Below are positions 7,099 to 12,909 of a stretch of 18,327 nt of DNA, piece after piece. The stretch is from DATGYC01 sp035298385 (GTDB lineage Bacteria > Bacillota > Sulfobacillia > Symbiobacteriales > Symbiobacteriaceae), in assembly GCA_035298385.1 (NCBI GenBank), contig DATGYC010000006.1:1-18327 (forward strand), read 5' to 3'. The translations under genes were made by a program, and so were the position numbers. The notes beneath the pieces were generated by a model, which was given only the letters and a program-made list of their open reading frames with translations, was not told the origin of the DNA and did not search any database. Each line of letters opens with the position of its first letter. Positions within the stretch are counted from its first letter, which is position 1.

Positions 7099-7401
7099 CT
7101 ACTGTACCTGGTTGCCTCCGACCATCTTGACGATCATCGAGGCGAGGGTCTGCTGCTCCTGCTCGGAGCCGGAGTCCCAGAGTTCCTTTAGTACACGCTG
7201 CTGGTTGTTCTTCGGGTCGACGCGGGAGCTTAGGAAGTCGCCAACCCTCGATGCCGAATTGGCGATCGCCTGCTCACTCATGCCCATGTTCTTGGCCATC
7301 TGCACCTTGGATGACAGGAACTGCTTCCACTGGTCGTAGTCACGCAGGGTGTCGTCGGAGACATTGTAGTTAGCCGGGTTCGTATCCATCTGATCAGTCA
7401 T
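7099..7401 (-). CDS. DUF3243 family protein
   Basis: This is a 100-residue soluble helical protein. The core from about residue 22 (DQWKQFLSSKVQMAKNMGMS) through SRVGDFLSSRVDP and VLKELWDSGSEQEQQTLASM matches the DUF3243 family, found mainly in Bacillales and related spore formers (YmfJ in Bacillus subtilis). Its function is not established. The N-terminal 20 residues are polar and probably disordered. The ATG at 7401 has AGGAGGAG about 8 bases upstream, and a rho-independent terminator follows closely, so it is probably monocistronic. Family assignment is confident; no role is proposed. Confidence 0.88.
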   Translation of the reverse strand: MTDQMDTNPANYNVSDDTLRDYDQWKQFLSSKVQMAKNMGMSEQAIANSASRVGDFLSSRVDPKNNQQRVLKELWDSGSEQEQQTLASMIVKMVGGNQVQ

Positions 7402-7446
7402 GGAAAAGACTCCTCCTATCGGGCGAGTTCACCCAGTAGGATGCAC

Positions 7447-7725
7447 CTAGAGCCAGTCGGGGATGCAGAGTTCTTGATACTTGTCGTAGACCTTCAGGTC
7501 GATCACGACCCGGGGGCGCGGGTCGAGCAGGCTGTCGAAGTAGATCGTCAAGCCATCGACCTGAACCTGGTCAAAGCCGAAGGGATCGGCCGGGGCGCCC
7601 ACCTTCACCTCAGGTGGTAGCGGGCCCGAGCAGCAGGAGGAGAAGACGAGGGAGGCGACGGTCAGCTCGGTCTGGCCCAGGGCGGTCAGGTGCGCCGCGG
7701 CGGCCGGCGTCAGCAGAATCTCCAC
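7447..7725 (-). CDS. HesB-like CC/Se-motif protein
   Basis: This is a 92-residue small beta-rich protein with a HesB/IscA-like outline: an N-terminal helix after EILLTPAAAAHL, strands, then the motif SSCCSGPLPPEV with a cysteine pair at 31-32. It continues into a GLTIYFDSLL strand and a C-terminal cysteine at 87. The pattern matches the CC/Se-motif family, in which one of the paired cysteines is selenocysteine in some species; here both codons are ordinary cysteine. The GTG at 7725 is chosen because AGGAGG lies 8 bases before it, overlapping the stop of the DUF2103-like gene, so the two are almost certainly translated from one message. A role in redox or metal/sulfur binding is inferred. Confidence 0.8.
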   Translation of the reverse strand: MEILLTPAAAAHLTALGQTELTVASLVFSSCCSGPLPPEVKVGAPADPFGFDQVQVDGLTIYFDSLLDPRPRVVIDLKVYDKYQELCIPDWL

Positions 7726-7738
7726 GGCCGGATCCTCC

Positions 7739-8206
7739 TCATCTGGCACAACGGGTGTGCATATACTTAAAGTTTCGGACCCCGATGCGTGCCGCACGGC
7801 TACCGGCGGTCATGGGGCGCCCGCAGGCGGCACATGGCATGTCGCTCGGAAGGGTGACGGTCTTGATCGGCTCACTGCCGCCCATTGGGGCGGAGGGGCG
7901 CTCGGGAACGGCAGGTGGGGGCGCTTCGACCAGACCTACGGTCTGTAGGTCGGCCAGGAGCGCCTCCTTCTCGGGCGCGACGACCCAGACCTCTTGTACG
8001 GCCGCCCCGTTCTTGGCGAGGAGGCGAAGTCCGGTCTCCGTGAACCGCTGGAACGTGAGGGAGAGGCCGCGGCTGTTCAAGCGGCTGATCGGACCGGGGA
8101 TGATCGAGGTGACGCGCTCCAGCGCTGCTACTTCCTCGAGGATCGGCCAGACCCCTTCGATCACGGTATGTTCACGCTTAATCTTACCAGCGCGATACTT
8201 CTTCAT
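7739..8206 (-). CDS. DUF2103-like predicted metal-binding protein
   Basis: The product has 155 residues. The N-terminal 90 residues (KIKREHTVIEGVWPILEEVA, then SIIPGPISRL, a TGLRLLAKNGAAVQEVWVVAP strand-helix block) resemble DUF2103, a small domain of archaea, cyanobacteria and some Bacillota annotated as predicted metal-binding. A Pro-rich linker (about 95-115) leads to a C-terminal C-x2-C ... H-x2-C set (PCAACGRPM and MHTRCAR), a likely treble-clef or ribbon zinc site. The second of two close ATG codons (8206) is used because AAGGA is 8 bases before it and abuts the first. It is the first gene of a pair with the HesB-like gene, 13 bases apart. Function unknown. Confidence 0.72.
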   Translation of the reverse strand: MKKYRAGKIKREHTVIEGVWPILEEVAALERVTSIIPGPISRLNSRGLSLTFQRFTETGLRLLAKNGAAVQEVWVVAPEKEALLADLQTVGLVEAPPPAVPERPSAPMGGSEPIKTVTLPSDMPCAACGRPMTAGSRAARIGVRNFKYMHTRCAR

Positions 8207-8265
8207 TTCGCCCATCCTTACGCTTCTCTCCCTGTTAGTATAAAGCGAAAGGGCTCCCGAGGGCT

Positions 8266-8279
8266 ACCTTGATCAAGGT
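8266..8279. promoter_or_regulatory. 14-bp perfect palindrome between divergent genes
   Basis: ACCTTGATCAAGGT lies in the 177-bp gap between the DUF2103-like gene (-) and the Pro-rich glutaredoxin-like gene (+). Its position and perfect two-fold symmetry fit a repressor operator. A TATACT -10-like box for the minus strand lies at 8237-8242, without a good -35. Confidence 0.35.
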
Positions 8280-8383
8280 CGTTCCCGGGCGCCCCCATTT
8301 TTATCTGGTGGAAAACAGGGAAAAACGGACTAATCTAGAAATAATAACCTGTAATGTTGAACTTGAACGAGGAGGGGATCAAG

Positions 8384-9031
8384 GTGAGCCAGCCCCCTTC
8401 TAACCTGCCCCCTGGCCTTAGCTTCGCCCGTCGCACGACCGCCCCAGTCAAGTTGCCCCGCCTGGACTTCCCGCGGCTGGGCGGGCCGATGGAGAGCCAA
8501 CCGGCCCGGGTGGGCGAACTGGCTCCCGAGGCGCCAAGCGCCACGAATGGGCTCGGCCAGCAGGTGGTCGTCTTCCCCTACCCGGAGACGCCCCCGCCTG
8601 CCACCAGCGCTGCCCCTCCGGTCACCAACTTCGCCCCTCCTGCCACCAGCGCTGCCCCTCCGGTCACCAGCTTCGCTCCTCCGCCTCCGTTCGCCCAAGC
8701 GATACCGTTGACGGGCGCCCCGACGGCGCCGGTCCAACTCGGCAGTCCGGCCTCTACCATCACCGTGAAGGAGGAACCCCCCAGCATGATGACGAGCAGT
8801 GGGGCCACGACATCGATTCCGGACGCCCGCGAGGCCGCCAAGGTGATCGTCTATGGCCGTAGCGGCTCAGCCGCCTGCATGCGGGCGATCCAGGATCTGA
8901 TGGAGCGCCAGATCTCCTTCCAGTACGTCGATGTTGGCCGAGATCAGGCCGCCGCGGCCCATCTAACAGCGATCTGCAACGGCGAGCCGGTCGTGCCCGT
9001 CATCGTCTACATCGGCTTTGCGGGCGCCTAG
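8384..9031 (+). CDS. Pro-rich protein with C-terminal glutaredoxin-like domain
   Basis: The product has 215 residues. Residues 1-150 are low-complexity and Pro/Ala/Thr-rich, with a 14-residue repeat (PATSAAPPVT plus N/S-FAP) encoded by a 42-bp tandem duplication. From about 152 a glutaredoxin/thioredoxin fold begins: AKVIVYGRSGSAACMRAIQD, then a QYVDVGRD strand and a cis-proline segment EPVVPVIVYIG. The usual GCPYC redox motif is replaced by GSAAC, so only the second cysteine (C165) remains. No signal peptide or membrane segment is present. The GTG at 8384 is preferred to an upstream ATG because GAGGAGGGG stands 6 bases before it. The gene overlaps the convergent permease gene by 3 bases. It may be a binding or scaffold protein, not an active oxidoreductase. 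Confidence 0.82.
   Translation: MSQPPSNLPPGLSFARRTTAPVKLPRLDFPRLGGPMESQPARVGELAPEAPSATNGLGQQVVVFPYPETPPPATSAAPPVTNFAPPATSAAPPVTSFAPPPPFAQAIPLTGAPTAPVQLGSPASTITVKEEPPSMMTSSGATTSIPDAREAAKVIVYGRSGSAACMRAIQDLMERQISFQYVDVGRDQAAAAHLTAICNGEPVVPVIVYIGFAGA
8597..8680 (+). repeat. Two tandem copies of a 42-bp unit
   Basis: The unit runs 8597-8638 and again 8639-8680, starting CCTGCCACCAGCGCTGCCCC each time. The copies differ at only about two positions (AACTTC/AGCTTC and CCCCT/CTCCT). The duplication is in frame and extends the Pro-rich linker by 14 residues, which suggests recent slippage or unequal recombination. Confidence 0.9.
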
Positions 9032-10389
9032 CCTACCTTCGGTGGGCGGCGCCGGGGGCGCCCTGCGGGGCGCCCCCATTTCGCGCGCAGACGGGGGAGT
9101 ACCAGCGTGTAACCGCCGACGACAAGCCCCAACACGGCCAGGAGGAGTAACGCCCTCCCCTGCGCCTCCCAGCCGCCCTGTGGCAGGAAGAGGAGGAGGA
9201 GAAGCACCCCGTAGATCCCGATGACGGCGACGGGGATCAGGGCGCCCCCGGGCGCCCTGAACGGGCGTACGGCGGTGGCCATCGTCCGGCGCAGGCGGAG
9301 GAGGGCGGCGGCCATCGCACAGAAGATCAGGCATTCGACCGCCGCCCCCAGGTAGATGATCACGGATAGACCACCGGTCCAGAAGAGCAGGATCGCCATG
9401 CCCGCACAGAGCGCGTAGAGGAGGAGGATCGCCACCCACGGGGTCGCCCAGCGTTCATGTAGCCGAGCGACCACTGGCGGCGCTGCCCCGTCCCGCCCGA
9501 GGGCGTAGAGAAAGCGCGAGGCGGTCAGGAGCCCGGCATTGAACGAGGTGGCCGAGGCGAGCGCTGAGAGAGACCCCACCCCGATCAGCCCCACCCGTCC
9601 GAGTACGGCCTGACCCAACAGCAGGTGGGGCGTCGCTGACCCGGCCAGGACCGATCGATCCACCCCGGTCATCAGGGCGACGTGGAAGAGGGCGTAGGTT
9701 GCTGTCAGTAAGAGGAGCGCCCAGGCCATCCCGCGCGGCAGGACCCGGACGTCCCGGACCTCCTCCGCTAGGCCGACCACCCACTCGAAGCCCAGGAAGA
9801 GGAAGACGGCCAGGGCGATCGCCTGCATGAACGCACCTGGCCCGCCCAGATCGAACGGGAGGGGCGGGGGCGGGGCGCCCGGTCGGAGCAACGTCCAGAG
9901 CCCCAGGCCAAGGAGCCCCGCCAGCATCACCCAGGTCAGCAGGTCCTGGACCCAGCCGGTCAGCCGGACCCCGCGCAGGTTGACTCCCGCCATCCCCGAG
10001 AGGAAGAGGATCGCCCAGAGCGAACTCGGGACTGCGGGCCAGAGTTGGTGCAGGACGGCGCCCAGGACGAAGGCCTCCCCACCGACGATCAGGACCGAGA
10101 CGACGACATAGAGCCCGGCGAAGAGGAGGGCGGTCCGCTCCCCGAACGCCTTCTCGATGAAGAGCTTGATCCCTGCCGCCGTCGGGAAGAGCCCGACGAG
10201 TTCAGCGAAGCACCAAGCGGCCAGGAGGGAGACCCCGCCCGCCACAAGGATCGCTAGCCAGCCGCCGGCGCCCGGCAGCCCCTCCCCGATCTGGACAGCG
10301 GCGGTCAAGGAGACAGTCGCCAGGGCGAGCCCTGCTGACGTCGCGACCACCGTGGGCAGCCCCACGGCCCGACGAAGCCCGCCGCTCAT
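9028..10389 (-). CDS. APC-superfamily amino acid permease
   Basis: This is a 453-residue inner-membrane transporter with about twelve hydrophobic segments. The N-terminal GLPTVVATSAGLALATVSL and the unwound-helix-like glycine patterns in the first 70 residues are typical of amino acid-polyamine-organocation permeases. There is a conserved GFEWVVGLAEEVRD loop near 200, the usual TM6 to loop region, and a very basic C-terminal tail (RPAGRPRRRPPKVG). The ATG overlaps the SCP2 stop as ATGA, so translation is coupled to that gene. With the class III aminotransferase two genes upstream, it probably imports the amino acid or amine that the aminotransferase uses. The last codons cover the convergent gene's terminator hairpin. 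The substrate is not readable. Confidence 0.92.
   Translation of the reverse strand: MSGGLRRAVGLPTVVATSAGLALATVSLTAAVQIGEGLPGAGGWLAILVAGGVSLLAAWCFAELVGLFPTAAGIKLFIEKAFGERTALLFAGLYVVVSVLIVGGEAFVLGAVLHQLWPAVPSSLWAILFLSGMAGVNLRGVRLTGWVQDLLTWVMLAGLLGLGLWTLLRPGAPPPPLPFDLGGPGAFMQAIALAVFLFLGFEWVVGLAEEVRDVRVLPRGMAWALLLLTATYALFHVALMTGVDRSVLAGSATPHLLLGQAVLGRVGLIGVGSLSALASATSFNAGLLTASRFLYALGRDGAAPPVVARLHERWATPWVAILLLYALCAGMAILLFWTGGLSVIIYLGAAVECLIFCAMAAALLRLRRTMATAVRPFRAPGGALIPVAVIGIYGVLLLLLFLPQGGWEAQGRALLLLAVLGLVVGGYTLVLPRLRAKWGRPAGRPRRRPPKVG
9054..9077 (+). terminator. Terminator-like hairpin inside the permease 3' end
   Basis: GGGGGCGCCC pairs with GGGCGCCCCC around TGCG, a 10-bp stem, followed by ATTTCGC. 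It lies 23 bases after the stop of the Pro-rich gene and within the C-terminal coding part of the convergent permease. Both arms contain GGGCGCCC. Confidence 0.65.
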
Positions 10390-10739
10390 GGCCAGATGAT
10401 CGCCGTAATGGCGTCCAGTCGCATCACATCCTCGGGCGCCGCCTGGACCAGGATCTCGCCGCGCAGGTACTTCTGGCTCGGGTTCAAATCGCCCCAGAAC
10501 ATGTCGCAGAGATCCTCGCTGGACCCGTGGACGACGACCTCGGGCTCGCCGGTCACGCCCGGACCGAACTCGGTGATCTCGCCTTTGACGACGACCATCG
10601 TAAACCAGTCGTCGGTATCACGCGCATGGAAGTGGAGGCGGCGGCTCCAGTCCCGCTGGATGCGGCGGAGCCGCTCGTTCGAGTTGCACTGGTGCTGGTA
10701 GTCGGCCAGGGCTTCGAGAATCTCCTCACGCGTCGCCAT
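10386..10739 (-). CDS. SCP2 sterol-carrier-like protein
   Basis: This is a 117-residue single-domain protein of the SCP2 type, a hydrophobic-ligand binding fold. The pattern seen is a helical N terminus (REEILEALADYQHQCNSNE), strands ending FTMVVVKGEITEFGPG, then PEVVVHGSSEDLCDMFWGDL, and KYLRGEILVQAAPEDVMRLD with the conserved G-x-I/L segment leading to the last helix. The ATG at 10739 is used because GGGAAGGGGG is about 9 bases upstream. It begins 14 bases before the aminotransferase stop and ends in ATGA with the permease start, so all three genes overlap. The ligand is unknown. Stand-alone SCP2 proteins of this size are common, but one between an aminotransferase and a permease is less expected. 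Confidence 0.82.
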   Translation of the reverse strand: MATREEILEALADYQHQCNSNERLRRIQRDWSRRLHFHARDTDDWFTMVVVKGEITEFGPGVTGEPEVVVHGSSEDLCDMFWGDLNPSQKYLRGEILVQAAPEDVMRLDAITAIIWP

Positions 10740-12081
10740 CTGGTCTGCCCCCTTCCCGCCCCGGGCGCCGCCGCGGGCGCCCAACTCTGGTCTCGGCGCC
10801 CAGTGCCATCGTGGCCTCACGGGGGCCCCCTGAGCCCGCCTCCGCGCCAAACGCCTTCCCCTGTCGCCCGAGCTCCGCCAGCGCCCCGTCCAGCGCCGCC
10901 AGCACGAGATCGACCTCATCCGCCGTAATCACAAGCGGCGGCTGGAGCCGCATCACGCTGGGGTCGTTCCCCGAGTAGATCGCCACGACCCCACGCTCTG
11001 CCAGCAGCGGACTCAGCCGCGGCCCGATCGAGCCGTCGGTGAACTGCAGCCCCATCATCAGCCCCCGCCCCCGCACCTCGGTCAGGCACTCCGGGTGACG
11101 CTCCTGCAGTGCAGCGAACCCCAGAGCGAACCGCTCGCCCATCTGGCGGGCGTGGCCGGGCAGATCCTGCGCCAGGATCCAGTCGATCGTCGCCAGAGCG
11201 ACCTGACAGCCCAAGTCCGAGCCGCCGAAGGTGGAGAGGTGGAGGAAGGGGTTGGCGACGAGCCAGTCGCCCATCCCCGCCCGGAAGAGGGCAGCCGTAA
11301 TCGGGTAGAGCCCGCCGCCCAGGGACTTCCCGAGCGTCATCACATCCGGGACGACGCCCTCGTACTCGGCGGCGAAGAGCGAGCCGGTCCGGCCAAAGCC
11401 GGTCTGAATCTCGTCCAGGATCAGCAGGGCGCCTGTTTGGTCGCAGAGCGCTCGGACTGCCCTTAGGTAGCCCGCCGGCGGTACCCGGATCCCGCCCTCG
11501 CCCTGGATCGGTTCGAGGATGACAGCGGCGACTGATTCGTCGATCAGGCTCGTCAGCGGCTCGATCTCGCCGAAGGGAACCTTGGTGAAGCCCGGCATCA
11601 GGGGACCAAACGGCTCCTGGTAGGTCGCCCGCCCGATCGCAGAGAGTGCAAAGCCAGTATGGCCGTGGTAGGAGCGCTCAGCGGAGATGATCCCGGGGCG
11701 CCCCGTCCAGGCCCGTGCCAGCTTGATGGCAAAGTCGACGACCTCCCCGCCGGAGGCGCCGAACATCGCCCACTGGAGGTCGCCCGGACTGATCTGGGCC
11801 AAGCGCTCAGCCAGCGCCCCCTTCCAGGGGGAGGCGAGCAGGAAGTTCCCCAGATCGACCGACTGCGCCGCCTGGCAGAGCGCCTCGACCAGGGCCGGGT
11901 TCCCGCGGCCCGCGTTAAAGGAGCCTGCCCCGCTGACGCAATCGATGTAGGAGCGGCCCGTCTCATCCCAGATGCGGGCGCCCGATCGCTTCGCCTCCGT
12001 GATCCCCAGCCCTGCTGATCGTAGGATGCGGAGCTTTCCCGGGTTGACGTGGCGACCGAAGCTACCGAGTAGATCGCTCAT
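10726..12081 (-). CDS. PLP-dependent class III aminotransferase
   Basis: The product is a cytoplasmic fold-type I transaminase of the acetylornithine/ornithine/GABA/putrescine group, 451 residues. Landmarks are CVSGAGSFNAGRGNP (about 48-62), the phosphate-binding FGASGGEVVDFAIKLAR (107-123), SYHGHT (137-142), LEPIQGEGG (189-197), LDEIQTGFGRTG (222-233) with D223, and the PLP lysine K252 in TLGKSLGGGLYP. The second ATG (12081) is preferred, since AAGGGGG is about 8 bases before it and only 2 before the first. About 45 residues after the core are Gly/Arg-rich low complexity and overlap the next gene, an unusual C-terminal extension. First gene of an overlapping operon with the SCP2 and permease genes. 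Substrate undetermined. Confidence 0.92.
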   Translation of the reverse strand: MSDLLGSFGRHVNPGKLRILRSAGLGITEAKRSGARIWDETGRSYIDCVSGAGSFNAGRGNPALVEALCQAAQSVDLGNFLLASPWKGALAERLAQISPGDLQWAMFGASGGEVVDFAIKLARAWTGRPGIISAERSYHGHTGFALSAIGRATYQEPFGPLMPGFTKVPFGEIEPLTSLIDESVAAVILEPIQGEGGIRVPPAGYLRAVRALCDQTGALLILDEIQTGFGRTGSLFAAEYEGVVPDVMTLGKSLGGGLYPITAALFRAGMGDWLVANPFLHLSTFGGSDLGCQVALATIDWILAQDLPGHARQMGERFALGFAALQERHPECLTEVRGRGLMMGLQFTDGSIGPRLSPLLAERGVVAIYSGNDPSVMRLQPPLVITADEVDLVLAALDGALAELGRQGKAFGAEAGSGGPREATMALGAETRVGRPRRRPGREGGRPDGDA

Positions 12082-12125
12082 GCGCATCGCCCCCTTCTTT
12101 CATCCAACCCTACGCCCCGCCCAAC

Positions 12126-12162
12126 GAAAAAGACCCCGCTGCCATGTTGGCAGCGGGGTCTT
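12126..12162 (-). terminator. Rho-independent terminator of the two-TM protein gene
   Basis: A 15-bp perfect stem (AAGACCCCGCTGCCA / TGGCAGCGGGGTCTT) with loop TGT. On the minus strand it is followed by TTTCG after two further stem T residues, 11 bases downstream of the stop at 12174. It isolates that gene from the aminotransferase operon. Confidence 0.92.
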
Positions 12163-12173
12163 CGGTACGACGA

Positions 12174-12383
12174 TTAAGAGAAGAGGGCGAAGGTCTGCTT
12201 GAGCAGGTCCTGCTTGCCGAAGTAGATGAGGCCGGTCATGCCGATGACGAAGAAGGTGGTCGAGAGGACGGGCGAGGCCTTGCGGCCGTTCGGGAGCTTG
12301 CCGGTCCAGAGCATGGGGACCGAGGCGGCCAAGAAGATGTTGCTGATGCCAAAGAACACCCAGGTCAACACGATGCTGAGCAT
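12174..12383 (-). CDS. Small membrane protein with two TM segments, unknown
   Basis: The product is 69 residues. Hydrophobic helices span about 3-25 (LSIVLTWVFFGISNIFLAAS onward) and 39-55 (PVLSTTFFVIGMTGLIYF). Between them is a short polar loop, LPNGRKAS, and the C terminus is LLKQTFALFS. I recognise no family. The ATG at 12383 has AAAGGAGG 8 bases before it. A promoter with a perfect TATAAT lies about 120 bases upstream and a strong terminator follows, so it is a well-defined single-gene unit with a rather long leader. Function is unknown; its expression signals are better than those of most genes here. Confidence 0.82.
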   Translation of the reverse strand: MLSIVLTWVFFGISNIFLAASVPMLWTGKLPNGRKASPVLSTTFFVIGMTGLIYFGKQDLLKQTFALFS

Positions 12384-12503
12384 TGTGGGATCCTCCTTTG
12401 TCACGAGGCTCGAAATGATCCAGGGGCGCAAAGGCACAACTGGCTCTGTTGGGCGAATCAGAACAAAGCCGAGGAGTGCCGAAGGTGAGTCTCCTAAGCC
12501 CTT

Positions 12504-12532
12504 ATTATACGAGAAGTACCTTTCACGGTCTA
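12504..12532 (-). promoter_or_regulatory. Sigma-A type promoter of the two-TM protein gene
   Basis: On the minus strand TAGACC (4 of 6 matches to TTGACA) is followed after 17 bases by TATAAT (12504-12509). Transcription would start near 12497 and leave a leader of roughly 110 bases before the ATG. No known riboswitch was recognised in that leader. Confidence 0.6.
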
Positions 12533-12559
12533 GACACAATTCGGAAGGGGTGGGCGTAG

Positions 12560-12850
12560 ATGGTGCGCGCAACCGCAGGATGGGTCTCTGTCCAGGAGAG
12601 TGGTCAGCCCCTGGTCGGACTGACCGTCCTCGTCGCATCCGTCGGGGGGGAGGGTGTCCAGGTCTTGGGGCTAGGCGAGACAGGGCCCCAGGGGCACTTT
12701 CGCTTAGAGTGGCCGCGCCTGCCCGGGCCGGTGGATCTGGCCATCTTGTTGGCCAGCTCGGACGGTCGATTGCTCGGTCGCTCGCATCATCGAGGGGTCT
12801 CAGGGGCCGAACTTCAGGTCCAACTGACGGTGCCCGCCAATCTTCTGTAG
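12560..12850 (+). CDS. Small transthyretin/carboxypeptidase-regulatory-like protein
   Basis: This is a 96-residue all-beta protein with no signal peptide. The order QPLVGLTVLVAS, then LGETGPQGHFRLEWPRLP, then VDLAILLASSDGRLLGRS is the pattern of single transthyretin-like or carboxypeptidase-regulatory-like beta-sandwich domains: an 'xPLxGxxVxv' strand and a 'T-x-x-x-G-x-F-x-l' turn. Such domains usually occur fused to larger proteins; here it is alone. AAGGGG lies about 10 bases before the ATG. It is followed by a very strong terminator whose stem overlaps the translation signal of the VanW gene. Its job is not known. Confidence 0.72.
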   Translation: MVRATAGWVSVQESGQPLVGLTVLVASVGGEGVQVLGLGETGPQGHFRLEWPRLPGPVDLAILLASSDGRLLGRSHHRGVSGAELQVQLTVPANLL

Positions 12851-12865
12851 CCGCAGAATCAAACC

Positions 12866-12909
12866 AAACAAGCCCACTCTTCGTATCTAACGATGAGGGG
12901 GCTTGTTTT
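12866..12909 (+). terminator. Long terminator hairpin that contains the VanW Shine-Dalgarno
   Basis: AAACAAGCCC pairs with GGGCTTGTTT (12866-12875 with 12899-12908). Inside it CTCTTCGT pairs with ACGATGAG with one mismatch, around a 5-base loop. The right arm ends in TTTT, a standard rho-independent terminator for the preceding small gene. GAGGGGG (12895-12901), the only Shine-Dalgarno candidate for the VanW ATG at 12910, is inside the stem. Confidence 0.88.

Noticed and set aside
7627..7636. A selenocysteine codon in the CC/Se-motif gene.
   Set aside because: Both motif codons are ordinary cysteine codons and no in-frame TGA is present.
8597..8680. A CRISPR-like repeat.
   Set aside because: The two copies are adjacent with no spacers and stay in the reading frame.
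12226..12909. A 688-residue frame running into the VanW gene from far upstream.
   Set aside because: It crosses an antisense gene, a plus-strand gene in another frame and a strong terminator; the signal anchor places the start at 12910.
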